Source: Paracoccaceae bacterium
GTDB taxonomy: Bacteria; Pseudomonadota; Alphaproteobacteria; Rhodobacterales; Rhodobacteraceae
Direction of reading: 5' to 3'
Assembly: GCA_009922885.1 (NCBI GenBank)
Contig: RFUP01000024.1
Location: 1 to 13,565 of the forward strand
DNA: 13,565 nucleotides
Shown here: one piece after another, positions 1 to 6,656 of the stretch
Layout of the letters: every line of letters begins with the position of its first letter
Numbering within the stretch: position 1 is the first letter of the stretch
The notes under the pieces: model-generated
Databases searched by the model: none
Told to the model about the DNA's origin: nothing
The model's input: the letters and a program-made list of their open reading frames with translations, nothing else
Program-made: the position numbers and the translations under genes

Positions 1-773
1 CCCGTCACGGGTTCTTTCGCGGCGCGCTTGGCTTTCACGTAGGCGGCGGCGTTGTCGGGGGTGCCGATCTCGTGCACCATCTTCATCACGTCTTCGGCGG
101 CACCGCCATGCGCGGGGCCTGCGAGCGTGGAAAGCGCGGTAACGATCGCGCCGTGGAGGTTCGCATCGGTGCCGACGGTTACGCGGGCGGCGAAGGACGA
201 GGCATTGGAGCCGTGTTCGGCGTGCAGGATGAAATCCACATCGGCAAGGCGCATGGCATCCTCGGAGGGTTTCTCGCCCTTCAGCATCCAGAGCCAGTTG
301 GCGGCGTGGCCAAGCGTGGGATCGGGGGCAACCGGCGTGCGGCCTTGGCGGATCGCGTGATGGGCCGCGATGATCATCGGCACCTGAGCGGTAAGGCGAA
401 TGCCGTTGGCGGTGAAGCCCTCAAGGCTTGCATCCTGCGAGGCGGGTTCGAGGGCTGCCAGCGCCGAAACGGCGGTGCGCAGCACATCCATCGGGTGGCC
501 ATCCTTGCAGGCGGCGATGATGCTATACACTTCGGCAGGCAGGTGGCGCGCGGCTTTCAGGGCGGCGTCGAACTCGGCCAGTTGGGCGGCATCCGGCAAT
601 TCACCATGCATGAGGAGGTAGCAAACTTCCTCGAAGGTGGATTTGGTGGCGAGATCATGGATGGAATAGCCGCGATAGCTCAACTCGCCCTTCGCGCCGT
701 CGATATGGCTGATGCCGGAACGGTCAAAGTATACCCCGATGAGCCCGCGGTTGATCTTGACGTCGTCGCTCAT
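1..773 (-). CDS. Citrate synthase-family protein (citrate/2-methylcitrate synthase-like), 3' end outside window
   Basis: The minus strand is open from an ATG at 773 to the window edge, giving 257 residues of a family that is usually about 370 long, so the C-terminus with the catalytic Asp is missing. The protein begins MSDDVKINRGLIGVYFDRSG and carries ELSYRGYSIHDL, a typical N-terminal citrate synthase block. The first catalytic His region reads HAEHGSNASSF (residues 184-194) and the second LAGPAHGGA (His about 222). The family condenses acetyl-CoA, or propionyl-CoA, with oxaloacetate; which substrate is used cannot be told here. The first catalytic block has Gly after His where most citrate synthases have Glu. 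A Shine-Dalgarno AAGGAG lies just upstream. It is divergent from pta with only 33 bases between start codons, which suggests a role consuming the acetyl-CoA made by Pta. That role is inference. Confidence 0.88.
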   Translation of the reverse strand, partial: MSDDVKINRGLIGVYFDRSGISHIDGAKGELSYRGYSIHDLATKSTFEEVCYLLMHGELPDAAQLAEFDAALKAARHLPAEVYSIIAACKDGHPMDVLRTAVSALAALEPASQDASLEGFTANGIRLTAQVPMIIAAHHAIRQGRTPVAPDPTLGHAANWLWMLKGEKPSEDAMRLADVDFILHAEHGSNASSFAARVTVGTDANLHGAIVTALSTLAGPAHGGAAEDVMKMVHEIGTPDNAAAYVKAKRAAKEPVT

Positions 774-806
774 GCCTGTCTCCTTTCGAGGCCAAGGGAG
801 GATCCC

Positions 807-1676
807 ATGGGCCATTCGCAAAAATCCGTGCTTGAAACCGCATTCGTTACTGCAAAGGCGCTGAAGGCGCGTGTGGTGTTTCCGGAGGCTGACGAGCCGC
901 GTGTGGCCGAGGCCATGGCGCGGCTGGCGGCGGAAGGCTTGGCGGAACCCGTGGCGCTCGCACCGGTGAGCGAGGCGCATGTGGCGGCACTGGTTGCGGC
1001 GCGCGGGCTGAAAGAGGGGATCGCGCGGCGGATGCTGGAGCGGCCGCTCTTTCGCGCGGCGGCGATGGTGGCCGCAGGCGAAGCCGATGCGATGGTGGCA
1101 GGCGCCGATAGCCCAACGAAGAAAGTGATCGAAGCGGCCTCTATCGCCATAGGCTTGCAAGATGGCGTTTCGATCCCGTCGTCGTTTTTTCTGATGGTAT
1201 TTCCCGATGGGCGCGAGATGGTGTTCGCCGATTGCGCGGTGAACGTTGATCCCTCAGCGGAAGAATTGGCCGCAATTGCAATGGCTTCCGCGAAATCTGC
1301 CGAGGCGCTTTTGGGTTCGGCCCGCGTGGCGATGCTTTCCTTCTCCACAGGCGCGAGTGGCGCAGGTGCGAGTGTGGACCGCGTGCGTGAGGCAGCAGAA
1401 GCGACGGGTTTTATGGGGCCGGTGCAGGCGGATGCGGCACTCAATCCGCGCATCGCGGCCAAGAAAGGCATGGGCGAAGGCGACGCGAATGTGCTGATCT
1501 TCCCGAACCTCGATGCGGGCAATATCGCATACAAGTTGGCGCAGGAATTGGCGGGCGCGCAGGCCGTGGGGCCGTTCTTGCAGGGCTTCAAACGGCCTGT
1601 CTGTGACCTGAGCCGAGGTGCCACGGTGGAGGATATCGTGGCGGCAACAGCCGTAACCGTGGCGATGGGCGCGTAA
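807..1676 (+). CDS. pta: Phosphate acetyltransferase, short form associated with xsc
   Basis: This enzyme converts acetyl phosphate and CoA to acetyl-CoA and phosphate, following Xsc in sulfonate breakdown. The ATG at 807 was chosen because GGGAGG precedes it at 796-801 and the Pta fold starts there (LKARVVFPEADEPRV, residues 19-33). The open frame upstream to 72 is only the antisense of the citrate synthase-like gene. Family blocks seen are MVAGADSPTKKV (97-107), MLSFSTGASGAGASVDRVRE (176-195), NVLIFPNLDAGNIAYKLAQ (228-246) and GPFLQGFKRPVCDLSRGAT (255-273). The product is 289 residues, against about 320-340 for ordinary single-domain Pta; the gap seems to lie around residues 50-75. The FSTGASG block, without the Lys of the usual STKGS, fits the Pta variant found beside xsc (from memory). 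It is convergent with ackA, with four bases between the stop codons. Confidence 0.92.
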   Translation: MGHSQKSVLETAFVTAKALKARVVFPEADEPRVAEAMARLAAEGLAEPVALAPVSEAHVAALVAARGLKEGIARRMLERPLFRAAAMVAAGEADAMVAGADSPTKKVIEAASIAIGLQDGVSIPSSFFLMVFPDGREMVFADCAVNVDPSAEELAAIAMASAKSAEALLGSARVAMLSFSTGASGAGASVDRVREAAEATGFMGPVQADAALNPRIAAKKGMGEGDANVLIFPNLDAGNIAYKLAQELAGAQAVGPFLQGFKRPVCDLSRGATVEDIVAATAVTVAMGA

Positions 1677-1680
1677 GCCA

Positions 1681-2841
1681 TCACGCGGCCTCCGCGATGA
1701 GGGAAAGCGCATCGGCGGCGATCATGCGCTCTTCCTCGGCGGGCACGACCCAGACCGCGATTTTCGAACTTTCGGCATGAAGGCGGGCGGTGCGGGCGTG
1801 GTTGGCGTCGGGGTTCATCCGAACGCCGAGCCATTCGAGACCTCTGAGGATGCGAGCGCGCACGCCGATGGCGTTTTCACCGATGCCACCTGTGAAAGCG
1901 ATGGCATCCAGCCCTTCCATCGCGGCAATCAGGGAACCCGCATGCCGGAGCGTCCAATAGCAGAAATGCTCGACGGCGAAGGCGCTGTCGGCGGAGGCGT
2001 CGAGCATGAGGTTGCGCATATCGGACTTGCCGCCCGAGAGGCCCAGAAGCCCGCTTTCGTGATTGAGGATGGCTTTGGTGCGCTCCAGCCCGTTGTCTTC
2101 CACGAGGCGCAGCACCGCATTCGCGTCGATCCCGCCGGAACGCGTGCCCATGGTGAGGCCATCGAGCGGGGAATAGCCCATGGTGGTGGCTACAGATGCG
2201 CCGTTCTTGATGGCGCAGATCGAGGCCCCGTTGCCCAAGTGGAAGGCCAGAAGCCGCGACGGCAGCGGCGCGCCGGAAATCTCGGGCAGGCGGCGCACGC
2301 AGGAGGCGTAGCTGAGCCCGTGGAAGCCGTAGCGGCGGATGCCTTTGGTTTCCTGCATGCGCGGAATGGCATAGCGGGTGGCCACATCGGGGTTGGTGGC
2401 ATGGAACGAGGTGTCGAAACTCGCGTATTGCGGCAGATCGGGCGCAAGCGCCGAAAGCGTGTCGATCGCGGCAAGGCTGTGGGGGTTGTGCAGGGGCGCG
2501 AGCGGGGAACAAGCCACGATTTCGGCGCGCACATCGCCGGAAATCCGCACAGGCTGCGTGAGTTTCCGCCCGCCATGCACCACGCGATGCGCAGCGGCAG
2601 TGAGCGTTTCAGGGCCGAAGCCCTTCTGACGGAGCGCACCCAGAATGGCGGTGAGGGCCGAGCGGTGATCGAAGAAGGGTTCCGCAACCGCTTCGGAACC
2701 GATCTTCAATCGCGACGCACCGCCGATGCCTTCCGCAACGCCGGTGATCTCTTCAGTCAAATCGCCATTGAATACGGCGAACTTGATGGAGGACGACCCG
2801 GCATTGAGCACGAGAACGCGCATTTGTGCCGGGTCTTCCAT
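1681..2841 (-). CDS. ackA: Acetate kinase
   Basis: AckA converts acetyl phosphate and ADP to acetate and ATP. The product is 386 residues, the normal size. Motifs in order are RVLVLNAGSSSIKFAVF (8-24, nucleotide fold), AHRVVHGGRKL (84-94), FDTSFHATNP (142-151, containing the expected catalytic Asp), RYGFHGLSYAS (170-180), FHLGNGAS (200-207), MGTRSGG (231-237, catalytic Arg) and FTGGIGENA (316-324). The ATG lies three bases after the xsc stop codon, so translation is probably coupled to xsc. A second in-frame ATG at 2823 would give 380 residues starting directly at the fold (MRVLVLNAG) and cannot be excluded. Placement behind xsc means the acetyl phosphate released by Xsc can yield ATP directly, parallel to the Pta route encoded in the same locus. 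Confidence 0.95.
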   Translation of the reverse strand: MEDPAQMRVLVLNAGSSSIKFAVFNGDLTEEITGVAEGIGGASRLKIGSEAVAEPFFDHRSALTAILGALRQKGFGPETLTAAAHRVVHGGRKLTQPVRISGDVRAEIVACSPLAPLHNPHSLAAIDTLSALAPDLPQYASFDTSFHATNPDVATRYAIPRMQETKGIRRYGFHGLSYASCVRRLPEISGAPLPSRLLAFHLGNGASICAIKNGASVATTMGYSPLDGLTMGTRSGGIDANAVLRLVEDNGLERTKAILNHESGLLGLSGGKSDMRNLMLDASADSAFAVEHFCYWTLRHAGSLIAAMEGLDAIAFTGGIGENAIGVRARILRGLEWLGVRMNPDANHARTARLHAESSKIAVWVVPAEEERMIAADALSLIAEAA

Positions 2842-2844
2842 AGC

Positions 2845-4620
2845 TTAGACCTTTTGCTCGATCATATCCGCCGCGCTGATGCCTGCGACTTCGACAGGCT
2901 TCTTCATGGCGTCGCGGCGGAAGGGTTCGCCGAGTTCCTGGTTGATGAGCGCTTCAATGAGTGTGCTCTTGCCGTGCTTCATCTGGTCTTCGATGGCCTT
3001 GTTCAGAACTTCGCGCAGCTCGTCCATCGATTTGGCCTGAACGCCTTGCAGGCCACAGGCGCGGGCGATGCCAGCGTAGGAGACGTTGGTGTCCAGCTCG
3101 GTGCCGACGAAGTTGTCGTCGAACCAGAGGGTGGAGTTGCGCTTTTCCGCGCCCCATTGGTAGTTGCGGAACACCACCATGGTGATCGCGGGCCACTCGG
3201 GGCGGCCGATGGCAGTGAGTTCGGTCACAGCGATCCCGAAGGCACCGTCACCTGCGAAGCCCACCACGGGCACATCCGGGCAGCCAATCTTGGCGCCGAT
3301 GATCGAGGGCAGGCCATAACCGCAGGGGCCGAAGAGACCCGGCGCGAGGTATTTGCGGCCTTCCTCGAAGCTCGGATAGGCGTTGCCGATGGCGCAGTTG
3401 TTGCCGATGTCGGAGGAAATGATCGCGTCTTTCGGCAGCGCCGACTGGATCGCGCGCCAAGCCATGCGGGGGCTCATCCATTCGGGCTTCGCGGTGCGTG
3501 CGCGTTCGTTCCAGTTGGTGCCGGGATCGTCATCCTCGTGGTCCATGCCGGAAAGCTGCTGCGCCCAGGTTGATTTCGTTTTGGAGATCAGTGCCTTGCG
3601 ATCTGCGCGGCCTTCGTCGCCTGCGTGATCACCCAAGCGCGCAAGGATGCCTTCGGCCACTTTCTTCGCGTCACCGACGATACCCACGGAAACCTTCTTG
3701 GTGAGGCCGATGCGGTCGGGGTTGATGTCGACCTGAATGATTTTCGCGTCTTTCGGCCAGTAGTCGATGCCGTAGCCCGGGAGGGTGGAGAAGGGGTTTA
3801 GGCGGGTGCCGAGGCAGAGCACGACATCGGCCTTGGCGATCAGTTCCATGCCCGCTTTCGAGCCGTTGTAGCCCAAGGGGCCGGCGAAAAGCGGGTGCGA
3901 GCCGGGGAAGGCGTCATTGTGCTGGTAGCCCACGCAAACCGGTGCATCGAGGCGCTCGGCGAGCTTCATCGAGGCGGGGATAGCGCCACCGATCACCACG
4001 CCTGCACCGTTCAGGATCACCGGGAACTTGGCGGAAGACAGCAGATCGGCCGCACGCTGGACCGCGTCTTCGCCACCCGAGGGGCGCTCGAATTCGACGA
4101 TGGCGGGCAGTTCGATGTCGATCACCTGGGTGAAGAAATCGCGCGGGAAGTTGATCTGGGCGGGCGCGGACTGGCGCTTTGCCTGCAGGATCACGCGGTT
4201 CAGCACTTCGGCCACGCGCGACGGATCGCGAACTTCTTCCTGATAGCAGACCATATCCTTGAAGAGCGCCATCTGCTCAACTTCCTGGAAACCGCCCTGC
4301 CCAATGGTCTTGTTCGCGGCTTGCGGCGTGACCAGAAGGAGCGGCGTGTGGTTCCAGTAGGCGGTTTTCACAGCCGTGACGAAGTTCGTGATGCCGGGGC
4401 CGTTCTGCGCGATCATCATCGACATCTTGCCCGAGGCGCGGGTGTAGCCATCGGCCATCATGCCGCCCGAGCCTTCATGGGCGCAGTCCCAGAACTGGAT
4501 GCCCGCGCGGGGGAAAAGGTCGGAAATCGGCATGAAAGCCGAGCCGATGATGCCGAAAGCATGCTGGATGCCGTGGCGTTGCAGGACCTTCACGAAGGCT
4601 TCTTCGGTGGTCATTTTCAT
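2845..4620 (-). CDS. xsc: Sulfoacetaldehyde acetyltransferase (thiamine diphosphate enzyme)
   Basis: Xsc cleaves sulfoacetaldehyde with phosphate to sulfite and acetyl phosphate; it is the desulfonating step of taurine dissimilation and acts in the cytoplasm. The 591-residue product matches family length. The start MKMTTEEAF at 4620 was chosen over an in-frame ATG at 4647 because GAGGAG (4629-4634) sits eight bases upstream and the conserved fold begins at once. The N-terminal pyrimidine-binding domain has CAHEGSGGMMADGYTRASG (catalytic Glu about residue 49) and AQNGPGITNFV. The C-terminal domain has the diphosphate/Mg motif GDGAFG (from about 457) leading to FRNYQWGAEKRN. The long, specific match to Xsc separates it from acetolactate synthase. 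It is followed by ackA after three bases and preceded by 120 bases holding two TauR-like boxes. Sulfite export or oxidation genes are not in this window. Confidence 0.96.
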   Translation of the reverse strand: MKMTTEEAFVKVLQRHGIQHAFGIIGSAFMPISDLFPRAGIQFWDCAHEGSGGMMADGYTRASGKMSMMIAQNGPGITNFVTAVKTAYWNHTPLLLVTPQAANKTIGQGGFQEVEQMALFKDMVCYQEEVRDPSRVAEVLNRVILQAKRQSAPAQINFPRDFFTQVIDIELPAIVEFERPSGGEDAVQRAADLLSSAKFPVILNGAGVVIGGAIPASMKLAERLDAPVCVGYQHNDAFPGSHPLFAGPLGYNGSKAGMELIAKADVVLCLGTRLNPFSTLPGYGIDYWPKDAKIIQVDINPDRIGLTKKVSVGIVGDAKKVAEGILARLGDHAGDEGRADRKALISKTKSTWAQQLSGMDHEDDDPGTNWNERARTAKPEWMSPRMAWRAIQSALPKDAIISSDIGNNCAIGNAYPSFEEGRKYLAPGLFGPCGYGLPSIIGAKIGCPDVPVVGFAGDGAFGIAVTELTAIGRPEWPAITMVVFRNYQWGAEKRNSTLWFDDNFVGTELDTNVSYAGIARACGLQGVQAKSMDELREVLNKAIEDQMKHGKSTLIEALINQELGEPFRRDAMKKPVEVAGISAADMIEQKV

Positions 4621-4653
4621 GGATGGAACTCCTCGTGAGATCGACAATAGGGG

Positions 4654-4668
4654 CCGCGCCTTGCGCGG
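4654..4668 (-). other. Small hairpin in the xsc leader
   Basis: A perfect six-base stem (CCGCGC with GCGCGG, three-base loop) lies about 34-48 bases upstream of the xsc start codon, between the TauR-like boxes and the Shine-Dalgarno. There is no T run after it, so it is not a standard terminator. It may be a leader structure or chance in GC-rich DNA. Confidence 0.3.
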
Positions 4669-4708
4669 GGCATTGGAGATAACACTAGGGGGGCGAGGGG
4701 CTTGGCGT

Positions 4709-4740
4709 TAGGGCCAGAGTAGGTGGCCGGATAGGGCCAG
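4709..4740 (-). promoter_or_regulatory. Putative TauR operator upstream of xsc (two direct repeats)
   Basis: Read on the minus strand, CTGGCCCTA occurs twice (4732-4740 and 4709-4717), 23 bases start to start. The distal copy touches the tauR stop codon. The same box pair and near-identical spacing occur upstream of tpa and of tauR. TauR of Rhodobacter capsulatus is reported to bind direct repeats with a CTGGAC-type core (recalled, not checked). The boxes are about 90-120 bases before the xsc ATG, suitable for activation. No clear terminator separates tauR from xsc, so read-through from tauR is also possible. Confidence 0.62.
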
Positions 4741-6201
4741 TTACCGTGTCTTGGCGATGGCCCGCGCGATCCGGGCTATGCCTTCGGGGATGCGCTCGGC
4801 CGGAATCGAGGAATAGGCAAGGCGGAAATGCCCTGCGCCCTGTTCAGGATCGCCAAAGAAGGGCCGCCCCGGTTCGATCAGCACGCCGTCTTCCCGAAGG
4901 CTCTGCGCCAAGGCCTCCGAATCAAGCCCCGGCGCTTGCATCCAGAAGGAAGAGCCGCCATGCGCGCCCCGGCCGGAAACCTGTAAGCAATGGGCGTGAA
5001 TGGCTTTTTCCATCACACGGCGGCGTTCGGAAAGCACCCGCCCCATCTTGCGAATCTGCGCGTCATAATGCCCGAGCGAGAGGAAATAGGCGGCCGTCCG
5101 CTGGATCAATCCGGGCGGATGGCGCAGCACCGAAGCCCTGAGCGCACGCGCTTCGCGGATGAAGCTTTCATGGCCCACGAGATAGCCAAGCCGCAGCCCC
5201 GGAAACACCGATTTCGAGAAGGAACCCACGTAAATCACCCGCCCGTCCTGATCGAGGCTCTTCAAGGCAGGGGAGGGCGGGCCGAGGAAAGACATCTCGA
5301 ATTCGTAGTCGTCCTCGACGATCAACGCATCCATATCGCGCGCCTTTTTCAAAAGCGCCTGCCGCCGCGCCAAAGGCATGGTGGCCGTGGTGGGGCACTG
5401 GTGCGAGGGGGTGGTGAAAATCACATCGGTCTCATCCGGTAGGGCTTCGGGCGGCAGGCCCTCGGCGTCCACAGGCACCGGCACCACATGGCAGCGCGAC
5501 TGGTTCAGAATATCCCGCAGCGCGTGGTAGCAGGGATCTTCAATGGCCGCGACGCGCCGCTGCGTAAGAAGCACCTGCGCCGTAAGCCAGAGCGCGTTCT
5601 GTGCCCCCAGAGTGAGCAAGACCTCGGAGGGGCGCGCCAGAATCCCGCGCCGGGGCAGGGTTTGGCGCAAGAGAAACTCGATCAGCAGGGGATCGTCCTC
5701 GTCGTAATAGTCCGAGGTGAGCGCCGAAAAATCTTTCGCGCCCAAGGCCTGCAAGGCGCAAAGCCGCCAGTTGGCATGGTCGAACAACGTGGGATCGGCC
5801 TGCCCGTAAACGAAGGAATATTTGTAACGCGCCCAGTCCTGCGGCTTCTTCGGCGTGACGCCGCCTGTGTATTTCTGCCCGATGGACCGGCCCCAATCCA
5901 CGCTATCGGCCTTCGGGATCAACGCAGGCTGCGGCAGCGGTTCGGGCGCATTTTCCGACACGTAATAGCCCGAGCGACCCTTCGCATCGAGATAGTCATT
6001 GGCCAGAAGTTCCGTGTAGGCCAGCGTCACGGTGATCCGGCTCACACCCAGATGCTGTGCCAAAGCGCGCGTCGAGGGCAGTTTCTCGCCCGGCCGGAAA
6101 CGGCCCGCCAGAATGCCTTGGGCAATCATCTGCTGGATACGCGCCTGCAATGTGCCTTGCGCGTTTGGATCAAGAAAGAACGTGTCGATAGCAATGCCCA
6201 T
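4741..6201 (-). CDS. tauR: MocR/GntR-family taurine regulator TauR
   Basis: The 486-residue protein has a GntR winged helix-turn-helix at about residues 16-82 (LQARIQQMIAQGILAGRFRP, PSTRALAQHLGVSRITV) followed by a fold-type I aminotransferase-like domain. The latter has the aspartate region VEDDYEFEM (295-303) and the PLP-binding SFSKSVFPGLRLGY with Lys about 330. This is the MocR layout, in which PLP is used for sensing. Position in the locus, between tpa and xsc as in R. capsulatus, identifies it as TauR, an activator of taurine genes. The start at 6201 is supported by the MocR N-terminus, but no good Shine-Dalgarno precedes it. A TauR-like box lies only 12 bases before the start codon, which suggests autoregulation. 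It is divergent from the ABM gene. Confidence 0.93.
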   Translation of the reverse strand: MGIAIDTFFLDPNAQGTLQARIQQMIAQGILAGRFRPGEKLPSTRALAQHLGVSRITVTLAYTELLANDYLDAKGRSGYYVSENAPEPLPQPALIPKADSVDWGRSIGQKYTGGVTPKKPQDWARYKYSFVYGQADPTLFDHANWRLCALQALGAKDFSALTSDYYDEDDPLLIEFLLRQTLPRRGILARPSEVLLTLGAQNALWLTAQVLLTQRRVAAIEDPCYHALRDILNQSRCHVVPVPVDAEGLPPEALPDETDVIFTTPSHQCPTTATMPLARRQALLKKARDMDALIVEDDYEFEMSFLGPPSPALKSLDQDGRVIYVGSFSKSVFPGLRLGYLVGHESFIREARALRASVLRHPPGLIQRTAAYFLSLGHYDAQIRKMGRVLSERRRVMEKAIHAHCLQVSGRGAHGGSSFWMQAPGLDSEALAQSLREDGVLIEPGRPFFGDPEQGAGHFRLAYSSIPAERIPEGIARIARAIAKTR

Positions 6202-6213
6202 GCCACACGCTAA

Positions 6214-6244
6214 CTGGCCTTACATCAGCTTTCAACTGGCCTGA
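6214..6244. promoter_or_regulatory. Putative TauR operator between tauR and the ABM gene
   Basis: On the plus strand CTGGCCTTA (6214-6222) and CTGGCCTGA (6236-6244) form a direct repeat 22 bases start to start, each preceded by AA. These are the same boxes as in front of xsc and tpa. The first copy is so close to the tauR start codon that binding should block tauR transcription or initiation. The pair is 68-98 bases before the ABM start codon, so it could instead activate that gene. Direction of effect is inference. Confidence 0.6.
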
Positions 6245-6311
6245 TGGAGGGAGGCCTTGCGCCGATCGCGGCAAAGCCCAATGCTGAGGGGGCGCAACAG
6301 GAGGAAAACCG

Positions 6312-6656
6312 ATGATCGCCGTGATTTTCGAAGTGGAACCGGAAGAGGGCATGACTGGCCCCTATCTCGAAATGGCTGCCAAGATGCGCGCGCTCGTGGA
6401 AACCGTGCCGGGCTTCATCTCGGTCGAGCGGTTCGAGAGCATCACGAACCCCGGCAAACTGCTGTCGCTCTCCTTCTGGGAAAACGAAGCGGCGCTGGAA
6501 AACTGGCGGCAGATGGCCGAACACCGCGCCGCCCAAACCGCCGGACGCAACCGTATGTTCAAGGGCTACCGGCTGAAGGTGGTCTCGGTGATGCGCGATT
6601 ACGGCAAACACGACCGCGAGGACGCCCCCGCTGACAGCCGCGAATTGCACGGCTGA
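6312..6656 (+). CDS. Small antibiotic-biosynthesis-monooxygenase (ABM) domain protein
   Basis: This 114-residue protein fits the ABM dimeric alpha-beta-barrel family: MIAVIFEVEPEEGM opens a first strand, then ETVPGFISVERFES, LLSLSFWENEAALENWRQM and EHRAAQTAGR are typical family blocks. The conserved part ends near residue 95, leaving a charged tail (YGKHDREDAP). Members include cofactor-free quinone-forming monooxygenases, heme-degrading enzymes and many proteins of unknown role; the substrate here is unknown. A very good AGGAGG (6299-6304) stands seven bases before ATG 6312. TauR-like boxes lie in its upstream region, shared with divergent tauR, suggesting it belongs to the taurine regulon. 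Its TGA is directly followed by the stop codon of the convergent P450 gene, with no bases between. Confidence 0.85.
   Translation: MIAVIFEVEPEEGMTGPYLEMAAKMRALVETVPGFISVERFESITNPGKLLSLSFWENEAALENWRQMAEHRAAQTAGRNRMFKGYRLKVVSVMRDYGKHDREDAPADSRELHG

Noticed and set aside
786..796. Single AGGCCAAG resembling a TauR half-box in front of pta
   Set aside because: Only one core is present, without a partner at 22-23 bases, and it overlaps the ribosome-binding sites.
72..806. Upstream in-frame extension of pta that would give a 534-residue protein
   Set aside because: It is the antisense of the citrate synthase-like gene; Pta homology and the Shine-Dalgarno both start at 807.
1777..3573. Long plus-strand open frame of about 598 codons
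   Set aside because: It lies opposite ackA and xsc, both of which have clear motifs; long antisense frames are expected in GC-rich coding DNA.
4621..4647. Upstream in-frame ATG of xsc (nine extra residues)
   Set aside because: The strong GAGGAG is correctly spaced for the ATG at 4620 and lies inside the longer version.
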